Positions 1 through 6,030 of a stretch of 9,962 nucleotides of DNA are shown here, piece after piece. This DNA is from Lachnospiraceae bacterium UBA5902 (GTDB lineage: Bacteria > Bacillota > Clostridia > Lachnospirales > Lachnospiraceae). The stretch spans positions 1-9,962 of the forward strand of contig DJEI01000078.1 in assembly GCA_002431865.1 (NCBI GenBank), read 5' to 3'. The position numbers and the translations under genes are program-made. The stretch's first letter is position 1. Each line of letters starts with the position of its first letter. The notes below the pieces were generated by a model. It was not told the origin of the DNA and did not search any database. It saw nothing but the letters and a program-made list of their open reading frames with translations.

Positions 1-158
1 ACATCCTCAATGTCCTCCGGCTGGACATTCTTTAAGATATCCAGATCTGCATAGTCGCGCAAAAACTGCGCACAAAGTACATGATTGCTGAATACCTGCC
101 GGTTGTTGACATCCTTGACCTGTCCGATACGGATGTTCAATTTCTTTGCTTCTCCCAT
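1..158 (-). CDS. Rpn-like PD-(D/E)XK nuclease/transposase family protein, 5' part only
   Basis: Reading leftwards from an ATG at 158-156 gives an open frame of 52 codons that runs off the window edge. It begins MGEAKKLNIRIGQVKD and continues through VFSNHVLCAQFLRDY to a PEDIEDV stretch. The start is well supported: a perfect AAGGAGG (164-170) lies 5 nt upstream. Another minus-strand frame over the same bases (7-207) has no such signal. The pattern of a short polar start, an 'F..H.L..QFLRDY' helix and an acidic 'V.PEDIEDV' segment resembles the N-terminus of the Rpn / Transposase_31 (PF04754) family, which is widespread in Lachnospiraceae. Members are PD-(D/E)XK-fold nucleases linked to recombination or phage defence. 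The catalytic core would lie beyond the window, so the family call is from resemblance only and activity cannot be judged. Confidence 0.5.
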   Translation of the reverse strand, partial: MGEAKKLNIRIGQVKDVNNRQVFSNHVLCAQFLRDYADLDILKNVQPEDIED

Positions 159-171
159 ACGCTCCTCCTTT

Positions 172-405
172 TGCAAGCGAAATATTTCCTGTTTTTTTCT
201 CAACCAATCTGCTGTTACTAAAAATAAATAACGGATAATTTCATAGATGAAAATGAATATATACAAGAGTATCTCCGACTGTTACCGAACTACGCCAGAA
301 CAACGATTCTCGACAACACATCCACCATAGCACAGGTTTTATGGAAATGTAAAGCGTAAGTTTGGAACATTTAGAAAAAGCAAGGAAATATGCGGCATTA
401 CGGGC
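172..405. other. Intergenic stretch with no recognisable gene
   Basis: About 230 AT-rich bases separate the ribosome binding site of the gene at the left edge from the terminator of the PadR gene. It must hold the minus-strand promoter of the left-edge gene, but I see no -35/-10 pair good enough to name. The only internal symmetry is a weak 6-bp inverted repeat (AAATGT 345-350, ACATTT 367-372). No tRNA, riboswitch or convincing small ORF is visible. Confidence 0.6.
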
Positions 406-453
406 AAAAAAATAACGTAGGATGCATATGTCATTTCATACGCATCCTACGTT
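406..453 (-). terminator. Rho-independent terminator of the PadR gene
   Basis: On the minus strand a stem of 12 bp (442-453 pairing with 414-425) is followed, after one A.C mismatch, by 4 more pairs (437-440 with 427-430) around a 6-nt loop. The T-rich run TTATTTTTTT (404-414 region) comes directly after the stem. It begins 14 nt past the PadR stop codon. There is no T-tract on the plus-strand side, so it serves the minus strand. Confidence 0.9.
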
Positions 454-467
454 TATCCATTCATATT

Positions 468-797
468 CTATTCCAGATTCAAGATTTCATTCATAACCTG
501 CGAGAATTCCCGGTACTCGGAAACCAATGCTTCCAATCGTTCTCTCCCCGCGTCTTCCAGATGATAATACACTTTCACCATCCGCTCACCGGTCTGTTTC
601 TTATAATCACTAATGTACTTCTGATCAATCATCTTATATAACGTCGGATACAAAGTACCCACCGACAACGAGATCTTATCTTTCGAAGCACGCTTTACAC
701 TTTTTACAATTTCATAACCGTAACAATCCTTCTCCGAAAGGAATTTCAACACAAGTAATTCCACATAGCCACGGTAAAACATATTTTTATTTTCCAT
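468..797 (-). CDS. PadR family transcriptional regulator
   Basis: This 109-residue protein is a short (subfamily 2-like) PadR repressor. It has a winged helix-turn-helix with the family marks YGYEI (26-30) and SVGTLYPTL (45-53, recognition helix), then the wing with KVYYHL (75-80). A single C-terminal helix (about 82-106) serves for dimerisation. PadR proteins of this type sense small molecules or membrane stress and usually repress their own gene and a neighbouring membrane-protein gene. The ATG at 797 has only a weak GAGG Shine-Dalgarno element. The gene has its own promoter (885-913) and terminator. It lies downstream of the anchored HAAS-like protein and the secreted protein on the same strand; in the usual PadR/HAAS layout the regulator comes first. 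Targets are inferred, not shown. Confidence 0.92.
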   Translation of the reverse strand: MENKNMFYRGYVELLVLKFLSEKDCYGYEIVKSVKRASKDKISLSVGTLYPTLYKMIDQKYISDYKKQTGERMVKVYYHLEDAGRERLEALVSEYREFSQVMNEILNLE

Positions 798-822
798 ATA
801 TCTGCCTCACAACGTATTCCAT

Positions 823-831
823 GTATCTTAC
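823..831. repeat. GTATCTTAC direct repeat, copy 1 (possible PadR operator)
   Basis: GTATCTTAC occurs here and again at 943-951. Each copy is preceded on the plus strand by GTATT, at 814-818 and 930-934. This copy lies in the 5' leader of the PadR gene, between its promoter and start codon. The other lies just upstream of the -35. A pair flanking the promoter would suit an autoregulatory operator. The repeat is seen; the function is inferred. Confidence 0.35.
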
Positions 832-884
832 CATTTTGGATTGTAAAAAACAAGAAATATATTCATTATATTTATTATTTTCGG

Positions 885-913
885 TTTATATCAGATAGCA
901 TTGTTATAATCAA
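885..913 (-). promoter_or_regulatory. Sigma-A-type promoter of the PadR gene
   Basis: On the minus strand TTGATT (908-913) is separated by exactly 17 bp from TATAAA (885-890). Transcription would start near 878, giving a leader of about 80 nt. This lets the PadR gene be expressed apart from the two genes upstream of it. No terminator separates it from the secreted-protein gene, so read-through is also possible. Confidence 0.6.
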
Positions 914-942
914 AAAATTTCATGCATGAGTATTAACTATAG

Positions 943-951
943 GTATCTTAC
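943..951. repeat. GTATCTTAC direct repeat, copy 2
   Basis: This is an exact 9-bp copy of 823-831, 120 bp away. It lies between the stop codon of the secreted-protein gene and the -35 element of the PadR promoter. It is followed by CTATCTGA, and a related ATCAGATAG occurs at 890-898 inside the promoter spacer in inverted orientation. Confidence 0.35.
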
Positions 952-961
952 TATCTGAAAA

Positions 962-1435
962 TCAAATTACATCTCCATTTGTTTTTATCTTAAATTGTCC
1001 CTTAAATTTAGCAGATTCTTTTGTCGACTTATTTGTTACCTTATAAGTAACTGTTGCATATGCTGGGTTTCCATTCTTCTTATCCATTTTTAAATCCGAC
1101 ACTTCGTACCCGCTTTTTACATCGCTAACATAACAAGAACCAGAGGTAATTGTTACCCACGAATCCGTATAAGAATATGATATATTAACCACAATTGAAG
1201 CGACATATTCACCACTATAACTAACTGTGATTGGTTTTCTATAATTTCTTGCATAATCTCGCATAACGTTATTGTCCGAAATATCTACACAAAATCCATC
1301 ATCACCTTCTATTTTCTCACAGCTAACATCTACATTTACACCTTTCTTTGTTTCCGCCGCAAAAGTTTTGGTGCCCATTACCATTACCAGCGATAAAATT
1401 ATAATACCCGCAATATGCTTTCTTATCTTTTTCAT
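962..1435 (-). CDS. Small secreted beta-rich protein of unknown function
   Basis: This 157-residue protein has a classic Sec signal peptide: KKIRKH, a hydrophobic core at about 9-20, and a probable signal peptidase I site near TFA-AE (25-27). There is no lipobox cysteine and no LPXTG-type anchor, so it should be released or held non-covalently at the wall. The mature part (about 130 residues) alternates polar and aromatic/valine residues like a beta-sandwich, with short repeats such as VSYSG, NISYSY and VTYKVTN. It has two cysteines, one near residue 39 in the Asp-rich N-terminal part and one in the SGSCYVSD segment, which could form a disulphide. The start at 1435 is fixed by AAGGAG a few bases upstream. 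It begins 31 nt after the anchored HAAS-like gene, so the two are very likely co-transcribed. I do not recognise the family. Confidence 0.8.
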   Translation of the reverse strand: MKKIRKHIAGIIILSLVMVMGTKTFAAETKKGVNVDVSCEKIEGDDGFCVDISDNNVMRDYARNYRKPITVSYSGEYVASIVVNISYSYTDSWVTITSGSCYVSDVKSGYEVSDLKMDKKNGNPAYATVTYKVTNKSTKESAKFKGQFKIKTNGDVI

Positions 1436-1466
1436 CTGTTACATCTCCTTCATCTTTATTAACATT

Positions 1467-1994
1467 TCAATTCATCTGAAATCTTGTGGTTAAAATATAT
1501 GCTGAAAAATCACCATTTTCAGATATAGGATCTATTACCTTTAATACTACATTTCCATAGTCATCATAATAATTTCCACTATGACTAAGCAGTTCTCTTT
1601 CCAAGTCACTATAGCCCTCGTCAAAGTCTTCTTCCTCTGTATCTGCCACCTTGTCTCCAGTGGTGTCTTTCCGTTCGGTTCTTAAACTCGGTGTTGCAAA
1701 TATAACAGCTCCTAACAATATACAACACACACCTATTGCCAATCCAACATGCTTCACCATTGCTTTTCGTACATTCCGTATATCTGATATTTCAATTTCC
1801 TTCTGATAATTCAAGATCACTTCCTGTGGTTTACCAAACTCACCCACCAGCATGTCATAAGTGCATGAATCATGCTCTCGAACGAAATGATCTATGTCCT
1901 CAGCAATTGATACCAGAAACTTCTTCCTGCACGCTCTTCCATACGGAAAATAGTCCTTCAACAATTTCATATATTTCCGCTTTGCCCTGTTCAT
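1467..1994 (-). CDS. Membrane-anchored HAAS/DUF6120-like protein of a PadR locus
   Basis: This is a 175-residue single-pass protein. The N-terminal 75 residues are a small helical domain with a basic start (NRAKRKYMKLLKDYFP) and EFGKPQEVI (52-60). That matches the 'LGsPeeia' end of HAAS/DUF1700-type domains found beside PadR regulators; in Lachnospiraceae the closest named group I recall is DUF6120. One membrane helix follows at about 83-101. The C-terminal part is predicted outside: first an acidic linker (113-135, rich in Asp/Glu), then a short domain that includes NYYDDYGNVVLKVID. The start at 1994 is supported by an AGGGGGG Shine-Dalgarno 7 nt upstream and a strong promoter at 2023-2051. 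A role as membrane partner or target of the PadR circuit is inferred. Confidence 0.65.
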   Translation of the reverse strand: MNRAKRKYMKLLKDYFPYGRACRKKFLVSIAEDIDHFVREHDSCTYDMLVGEFGKPQEVILNYQKEIEISDIRNVRKAMVKHVGLAIGVCCILLGAVIFATPSLRTERKDTTGDKVADTEEEDFDEGYSDLERELLSHSGNYYDDYGNVVLKVIDPISENGDFSAYILTTRFQMN

Positions 1995-2022
1995 GGGAAT
2001 ACCCCCCTTTCGAATTTATTTG

Positions 2023-2051
2023 ACTATATCATATATATTATCGCTTGTCAA
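2023..2051 (-). promoter_or_regulatory. Strong promoter of the HAAS-like/secreted protein operon
   Basis: On the minus strand a consensus TTGACA (2046-2051) is followed after 17 bp by TATAGT (2023-2028). Transcription would start near 2016, leaving a leader of about 22 nt with an AGGGGGG Shine-Dalgarno. The spacer carries one copy of TATATTATCG (plus-strand 2034-2043). The -35 bases are shared with a plus-strand promoter. Confidence 0.75.
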
Positions 2052-2077
2052 ATATTTCGTTTTTCGATATATTATCG
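2034..2077. repeat. Paired TATATTATCG repeats, candidate operator between divergent promoters
   Basis: TATATTATCG occurs twice in the same orientation, at 2034-2043 and 2068-2077, 34 bp apart (roughly three helical turns). The second is part of the 13-bp palindrome CGATA-TAT-TATCG (2065-2077). A further ATATCG half-site is at 2094-2099. One copy is in the spacer of the minus-strand promoter and the other covers the -10 of the plus-strand promoter, so one protein could control both. The local PadR protein is a possible binder (inference). Confidence 0.4.
2045..2073 (+). promoter_or_regulatory. Candidate divergent promoter facing the long hairpin
   Basis: On the plus strand TTGTCA (2045-2050) and TATATT (2068-2073) are 17 bp apart, each one base from consensus. 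Transcription would begin near 2080 and run straight into the hairpin element at 2097. The -35 overlaps that of the minus-strand promoter because TTGTCAA reads TTGACAA on the other strand. The -10 lies inside the palindrome CGATATATTATCG (2065-2077). AT-rich DNA yields such matches by chance, so this is a candidate only. Confidence 0.45.
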
Positions 2078-2096
2078 GCTTCGGGCGTGGCGAATA

Positions 2097-2419
2097 TCGT
2101 ATGGGAAAGAATAGTCTGGTCTTATAAAAGCGAATTACAGTTTTAGTAGAAAAATGCCATAGCTGCATACGCTATACATACGTTTGCATTTTAGAATCAC
2201 TTAATGTTCTGTGGATTTACAGCCATCCCTGAACACGATGTTCAGGGAAGTTGCCGTTGAGCCATGGATGGCGAATCGGCAACGGTGGCGTCCGTCTCGT
2301 AACTTGTTAATCAGAACATTTCGTGATTCTTAATGCAATACGTCGTATAGTGTATGCAGCTATGGCATTTCATACTAAAACTGTAACATCCTCAAGGCCA
2401 GACTATTCTTCCCCAACGA
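2097..2419. repeat. 323-bp near-palindromic hairpin element (candidate large ncRNA or MITE)
   Basis: The two halves are inverted copies. Paired blocks, outside to inside: 2097-2100/2416-2419, 2102-2105/2412-2415, 2107-2123/2394-2410 (one G.U), 2135-2148/2373-2386 (14 perfect), 2152-2170/2352-2370 (19 perfect), 2171-2177/2345-2351 (one G.U), 2180-2183/2340-2343, 2184-2190/2332-2338, 2193-2200/2323-2330 and 2203-2211/2312-2320. That is about 90 base pairs broken only by small internal loops and bulges, capped by a structured apex of about 100 nt. No protein frame is convincing and no transposase is nearby. I found no clear target-site duplication. A plus-strand promoter candidate precedes it and the pckA terminator hairpin follows. 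The fold is directly visible; whether it acts as RNA or as mobile DNA is open. Confidence 0.85.
2212..2311. other. Structured apical domain of the long hairpin
   Basis: The apex has two local hairpins. The first pairs 2226-2234 with 2240-2248 (9 bp, 5-nt loop). The second pairs 2250-2256 with 2277-2283 (GTTGCCG/CGGCAAC), with an inner GCCA/TGGC stem at 2261-2264 and 2269-2272. GCCATCC (2222-2228) is also the complement of GGATGGC (2266-2272) in the loop of the second hairpin. CCGTTG (2254-2259) complements CAACGG (2280-2285). A pseudoknot or a switch between folds is therefore possible. Confidence 0.55.
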
Positions 2420-2425
2420 CAGGGA

Positions 2426-2457
2426 TAAAAATAACCCGCGTCATCAGACGCGGGTTA
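2426..2457 (-). terminator. Strong intrinsic terminator of pckA
   Basis: TAACCCGCGTC (2432-2442) and GACGCGGGTTA (2447-2457) form an 11-bp GC-rich stem with a 4-nt loop. On the minus strand it is followed by TTATTTTTAT, and it lies 22 nt past the pckA stop codon. On the plus strand the tail is only CCCTTATTTA, so it might also stop transcripts from the hairpin element, but less efficiently. Confidence 0.93.
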
Positions 2458-2479
2458 CCCTTATTTATAAGCGATTAAA

Positions 2480-4096
2480 TTACTCAGCCTTAGGACCAGC
2501 AGCAACCAATGCCTTACCAGCATCGTTTGTTGTGTACTTCTGGAAGTTCTTCTGGAATCTCTCAGCAAGATCCTTAGCCTTTGTCTCCCACTCGGAAGCA
2601 TCAGCATAAGTATCACGAGGATCAAGAATTCCTGTATCTACACCGTTTAACTCGGTTGGTACTTCGAAATCGAAGTAAGGAATCTTCTTAGTAGGAACGT
2701 TGTTGATATCTCCGTTTAAGATTGCGTCGATGATTCCACGGGTATCTTTGATAGAGATACGCTTTCCAGTTCCGTTCCATCCGGTATTTACGAGGTAAGC
2801 CTTAGCTCCGCTCTTCTCCATCTTCTTAACAAGCTCCTCTGCATACTTTGTAGGATGCAACTCAAGGAATGCCTGTCCGAAGCAAGCTGAGAATGTAGGT
2901 GTAGGCTCTGTGATACCACGCTCTGTACCAGCAAGTTTCGCAGTAAATCCTGAAAGGAAGTAGTACTTTGTCTGCTCCGGTGTCAGAATAGATACTGGAG
3001 GAAGTACTCCAAATGCATCTGCTGAAAGGAAGATTACGTTCTCTGCAGCAGGACCTGCGGAAACGCCATTTACCTTAGATGCAATCTTCTCAATATGATC
3101 AATTGGATAAGAAACACGCGTATTCTCTGTTACGCTCTTATCGTCGAAATCAATCTTACCTGCCGCATCAACTGTTACGTTCTCAAGAAGAGCGTCACGT
3201 CTGATTGCGTTGTAGATATCTGGCTCAGACTCCTTATCAAGTCCGATAACCTTTGCATAACATCCACCCTCGAAGTTGAAGACACCGTTGTCATCCCAAC
3301 CGTGCTCATCATCACCGATCAGAAGTCTCTTAGGATCTGTTGAAAGTGTTGTCTTACCTGTACCGGAAAGACCAAAGAAAATAGCTGTATGCTTACCTTC
3401 CATATCACAGTTAGCAGAACAGTGCATGGAAGCGATACCCTTCAATGGGAGATAGTAGTTCATCATAGAGAACATACCCTTCTTCATCTCTCCGCCGTAC
3501 CATGTATTGATGATAACCTGCTCCTTAGATGTAATGTTGAATGCTACACATGTCTCAGAGTTAAGACCAAGCTCTGCATAGTTCTCAACCTTAGCCTTAG
3601 ATGCGTTGTAAACAACGAAATCCGGCTCGAAATCTTTAAGCTCTTCCTCAGAAGGCTTGATGAACATGTTTGTTACAAAGTGAGCCTGCCAAGCAACCTC
3701 AACGATGAAACGAACTGCCATACGTGTATCCTTGTTTGCACCACAGAATGCATCTACAACATAAAGCTTCTTGTTGCAAAGCTCTTTCTTCGCAAGATCC
3801 TTAACAACTGCCCATGTCTCTTCTGACATTGGGTGATTGTCGTTCTTGTATGCATCTGTTGTCCACCATACTGTATCCTTAGAATTCTCATCCATAACGA
3901 TGTACTTATCTTTAGGAGAACGTCCTGTAAATACACCTGTCATAACATTAACTGTATCTAATTCTGTGTTCTGTCCAACCTCATAACCCTCGTTTGAAGC
4001 CTTTGTCTCTTCCTCAAACAAAAGTTCGTATGAAGGATTGTGAACGATTTCTGTTGTTCCAGTAATACCATACTTGGTTAAATCAATGTTTGCCAT
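2480..4096 (-). CDS. pckA: Phosphoenolpyruvate carboxykinase (ATP)
   Basis: This is the cytosolic enzyme for oxaloacetate + ATP <-> PEP + CO2 + ADP (EC 4.1.1.49). In fermenting anaerobes it often runs towards oxaloacetate and ATP; elsewhere it serves gluconeogenesis. At 538 residues it is full length. Visible active-site elements are GRSPKDKY (58-65, with substrate-binding R59), WYGGEMKKG (199-207, with Y200 and K206), MHCSAN (224-229, with metal-ligand H226), the P-loop GLSGTGKT (242-249), GDDEHGWDD (261-269), NTRVSYPI (325-332, with R327) and [10 protein letters not shown] (437-446). I see no missing key residue. The start at 4096 follows an AAGGAAGG ribosome binding site about 10 nt upstream. 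It has its own promoter and terminator, so it is likely monocistronic, though weak read-through from the kinase gene upstream is possible. Confidence 0.98.
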   Translation of the reverse strand: MANIDLTKYGITGTTEIVHNPSYELLFEEETKASNEGYEVGQNTELDTVNVMTGVFTGRSPKDKYIVMDENSKDTVWWTTDAYKNDNHPMSEETWAVVKDLAKKELCNKKLYVVDAFCGANKDTRMAVRFIVEVAWQAHFVTNMFIKPSEEELKDFEPDFVVYNASKAKVENYAELGLNSETCVAFNITSKEQVIINTWYGGEMKKGMFSMMNYYLPLKGIASMHCSANCDMEGKHTAIFFGLSGTGKTTLSTDPKRLLIGDDEHGWDDNGVFNFEGGCYAKVIGLDKESEPDIYNAIRRDALLENVTVDAAGKIDFDDKSVTENTRVSYPIDHIEKIASKVNGVSAGPAAENVIFLSADAFGVLPPVSILTPEQTKYYFLSGFTAKLAGTERGITEPTPTFSACFGQAFLELHPTKYAEELVKKMEKSGAKAYLVNTGWNGTGKRISIKDTRGIIDAILNGDINNVPTKKIPYFDFEVPTELNGVDTGILDPRDTYADASEWETKAKDLAERFQKNFQKYTTNDAGKALVAAGPKAE

Positions 4097-4131
4097 CTTA
4101 AATTTTCCTTCCTTTGCTTTTTATTAATTCA

Positions 4132-4156
4132 GGGTGGTTATCCACCCAAAACCACC
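4132..4156 (-). promoter_or_regulatory. Competing hairpins in the pckA 5' leader
   Basis: Plus-strand GGGTGG (4132-4137) can pair with CCACCC (4142-4147), 6 bp with a 4-nt loop. Overlapping GGTGGTT (4133-4139) can instead pair with AACCACC (4150-4156), 7 bp with a 10-nt loop. The two are mutually exclusive. They sit at or just after the predicted transcription start (about 4153). The element could be a 5' stabilising hairpin or a repressor site overlapping +1; no known riboswitch is recognised. Confidence 0.4.
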
Positions 4157-4159
4157 GAA

Positions 4160-4188
4160 ATTGTATCACTAAAAAGATATCCAGTCAA
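4160..4188 (-). promoter_or_regulatory. Promoter of pckA
   Basis: On the minus strand TTGACT (4183-4188) and TACAAT (4160-4165) are separated by 17 bp, each one base from consensus. Transcription would start near 4153, giving a leader of about 57 nt. Confidence 0.75.
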
Positions 4189-4199
4189 CCAACATATAT

Positions 4200-4219
4200 G
4201 AAAAAACGTTTAATTTTTC
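4200..4219 (-). terminator. Weak AT-only hairpin after the histidine kinase gene
   Basis: GAAAAA and TTTTTC (4200-4205, 4214-4219) can pair on the minus strand, with a T-run at the 3' side, 13 nt after the kinase stop codon. It has almost no GC in the stem, so it would be a poor terminator at best. It is noted because nothing better separates the kinase gene from pckA. Confidence 0.25.
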
Positions 4220-4231
4220 GTGAACAACTCA

Positions 4232-6004
4232 CTAATCCTCTTTTTTATCAATATATCGGTTGAGTGTCTCAACTACTGTGTTCAGATTATATGGTTTTGC
4301 AATATAATCATCGAGCTTGTTCTCTAAGATTCGTTCCTTATCACCAAACATCGCTCTCGCTGTAACCGCAATGATCGGAAGACGTTTTCTGTGTTCTTTC
4401 TGCTCGATCTCCCGGATCTGCTGTGTTGCTGCGATACCATCCATAACCGGCATCTGCACATCAAAGAGCGCTGCATCATATTCCTTCTGCTTGAACAGTT
4501 CAATTGCCTTCTCACCATTCTCTGCAATATCATAGGAAAATCCCGCCATACCGAGCAGCTTACCGATAACCTGCTGATTGACCGGCTCATCCTCTGCCAC
4601 AAGGATACGTGCCTTGCTGTGTGCATTGATGGAAAATACTGCGGCATCTTCTTTCTCTTCTACGTTTTTAGCCGCTTCCACCTCGGCTGCCTTCACAACC
4701 TTCAGAGGAATCTCTGCAATAAAGGTAGAACCGATACCTTCCTTACTCTGAACACTGATGTTACCACCCATCAGCTCTGCGATCTGCTTGGAGATAACCA
4801 GCCCAAGTCCGGAACCGCCATACTTTCTTGTATCAGAACCATCAACCTGTGAGAACCGGATAAACAGCTTGTCCATGTTCTTCTCTGAGATACCGATTCC
4901 AGTATCTGCAACTGCGATACGCAGGTTGATATTCTCTTTTTCTGCATCAATTGCGGCAATCTTTACCCTTACACTTCCCTCAGATGTGAATTTTAATGCA
5001 TTGGAAAGCAAACAATTCAGAATCTGCTGGATTCTCTGCCCATCGCCCTTTACAAGCTTTGGAATGTTATTGCCAAATGTGCAGTCAAGGGCAAGTCCCT
5101 TGTTTGTCGCTGTCGGTACCTGTGCAGCGACTGTCTCCTCAATGGCTGCGCGCACATCGAAGATTTCTTCCTTCAGGTTATATTTGCCAGCTTCCAGCTT
5201 GCTGATATCCAGAATATCGTTAATCAGGCGGAGCAGGTTATCTGCACATCCCTTTGCGGTAAGCAGGTTATCACGGTAATCTGCCTGCAGATCATCTGCC
5301 ATCAGCGTAAGCTGTAACATACCAAGGATTCCATTGATTGGCGTACGGATCTCGTGGCTCATATTGGCAAGGAACTCTGCCTGTGTCTTGTAGGCTGCAT
5401 TTGCATCCTCGATCGCTGCGGACAGCTTATTCTCTGTCTCCTTCTGATCCGTAATATCAATAACAACCATATTGATATAATCCGCTTCAGACTTATACAT
5501 CACTGTATTAAATACTTTACCAAGCTTCTCCATTGTGATTTCCACGTCCATGAAGTCGCCTTCTTTGGTTCCGGAAGTATTATACGCAGTAAACCATGCG
5601 TTAATATCCTGTAACACTTCGATCTTGCTCTCACCAAGAATCTTGTCCTGGTAATCAGATACATCCAGATTGAAGTAACTTCCGAACCGCTCATTTGCTT
5701 CCTGAATGCAATACCCTATACTGTTTCCAAGCGAATCTGTGATGATCTTTGCCTGTGCAAATCCAATCGGAAGATTCATGAACAGCTTCTTGTATTTGTC
5801 ACCCTTTGTGTGGCCTGCCACAACACCGCCACCAAGCGCAAACACAATCACTCCCGTGACTGCCGCAGCCAGCACGCCAACAATGATTCCCGCCGGAACC
5901 GCTTTAAAAATCGTGCCAAATATAATTCCGAGTACGATATCCAGCGCCGCTGCAATAATGATTAGTTTCTGCCACCCTAATTTTGCCAGTTTTTCCATGT
6001 ACAT
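4232..6004 (-). CDS. Hybrid sensor histidine kinase/response regulator
   Basis: This is a 590-residue membrane kinase. Two membrane helices lie at about 13-34 and 37-63, with only a very short turn between them, so there is no external sensor domain. Next comes a PAS-like domain (about 72-188) ending in the typical DITDQK linker. The phosphoacceptor segment NMSHEIRTPINGILG (214-228) has His217. The ATPase follows, with N335 (N box), DTGIG (367-371) and GGSGLGL (396-402). The C-terminal receiver (about 466-585) has acidic E471/D472, the phosphorylation site D515, T548 and K570. It looks intact. It has no HPt domain, so the phosphate must pass to a partner elsewhere or act within the receiver. 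ATG codons at 6004 and 5998 both fit; the GGGGG Shine-Dalgarno lies 4 or 10 nt upstream, respectively. It begins 26 nt after the GtrA-YfhO gene, implying co-transcription. Confidence 0.95.
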   Translation of the reverse strand: MYMEKLAKLGWQKLIIIAAALDIVLGIIFGTIFKAVPAGIIVGVLAAAVTGVIVFALGGGVVAGHTKGDKYKKLFMNLPIGFAQAKIITDSLGNSIGYCIQEANERFGSYFNLDVSDYQDKILGESKIEVLQDINAWFTAYNTSGTKEGDFMDVEITMEKLGKVFNTVMYKSEADYINMVVIDITDQKETENKLSAAIEDANAAYKTQAEFLANMSHEIRTPINGILGMLQLTLMADDLQADYRDNLLTAKGCADNLLRLINDILDISKLEAGKYNLKEEIFDVRAAIEETVAAQVPTATNKGLALDCTFGNNIPKLVKGDGQRIQQILNCLLSNALKFTSEGSVRVKIAAIDAEKENINLRIAVADTGIGISEKNMDKLFIRFSQVDGSDTRKYGGSGLGLVISKQIAELMGGNISVQSKEGIGSTFIAEIPLKVVKAAEVEAAKNVEEKEDAAVFSINAHSKARILVAEDEPVNQQVIGKLLGMAGFSYDIAENGEKAIELFKQKEYDAALFDVQMPVMDGIAATQQIREIEQKEHRKRLPIIAVTARAMFGDKERILENKLDDYIAKPYNLNTVVETLNRYIDKKED

Positions 6005-6030
6005 AACACCCCCTATTTATCAACATTTTA

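Noticed and set aside
7..207. Minus-strand open frame of 66 codons at the left edge
   Set aside because: It runs out of frame over the better gene that starts at 158 with a perfect ribosome binding site; the peptide is low in coding character and has no Shine-Dalgarno of its own.
390..641. Plus-strand frame overlapping the PadR terminator and gene
   Set aside because: It crosses the terminator hairpin and lies antisense to a clear PadR gene.
914..961. Terminator between the secreted-protein gene and PadR
   Set aside because: CATGCATG followed by a T-run is present, but the palindrome has no loop and cannot form a stable stem.
2097..2419. Retron msr-msd or group II intron as explanation for the long hairpin
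   Set aside because: No reverse transcriptase gene is nearby, and no domain V-like hairpin or retron-style arrangement is visible.
2097..2419. CRISPR array or tandem repeat
   Set aside because: The repeats are inverted halves of one structure, not regularly spaced direct repeats; no cas gene is present.
3389..3826. Plus-strand open frame opposite pckA
   Set aside because: It is a shadow of a highly conserved enzyme gene; the Cys/His/Leu-rich peptide resembles nothing and has no ribosome binding site.
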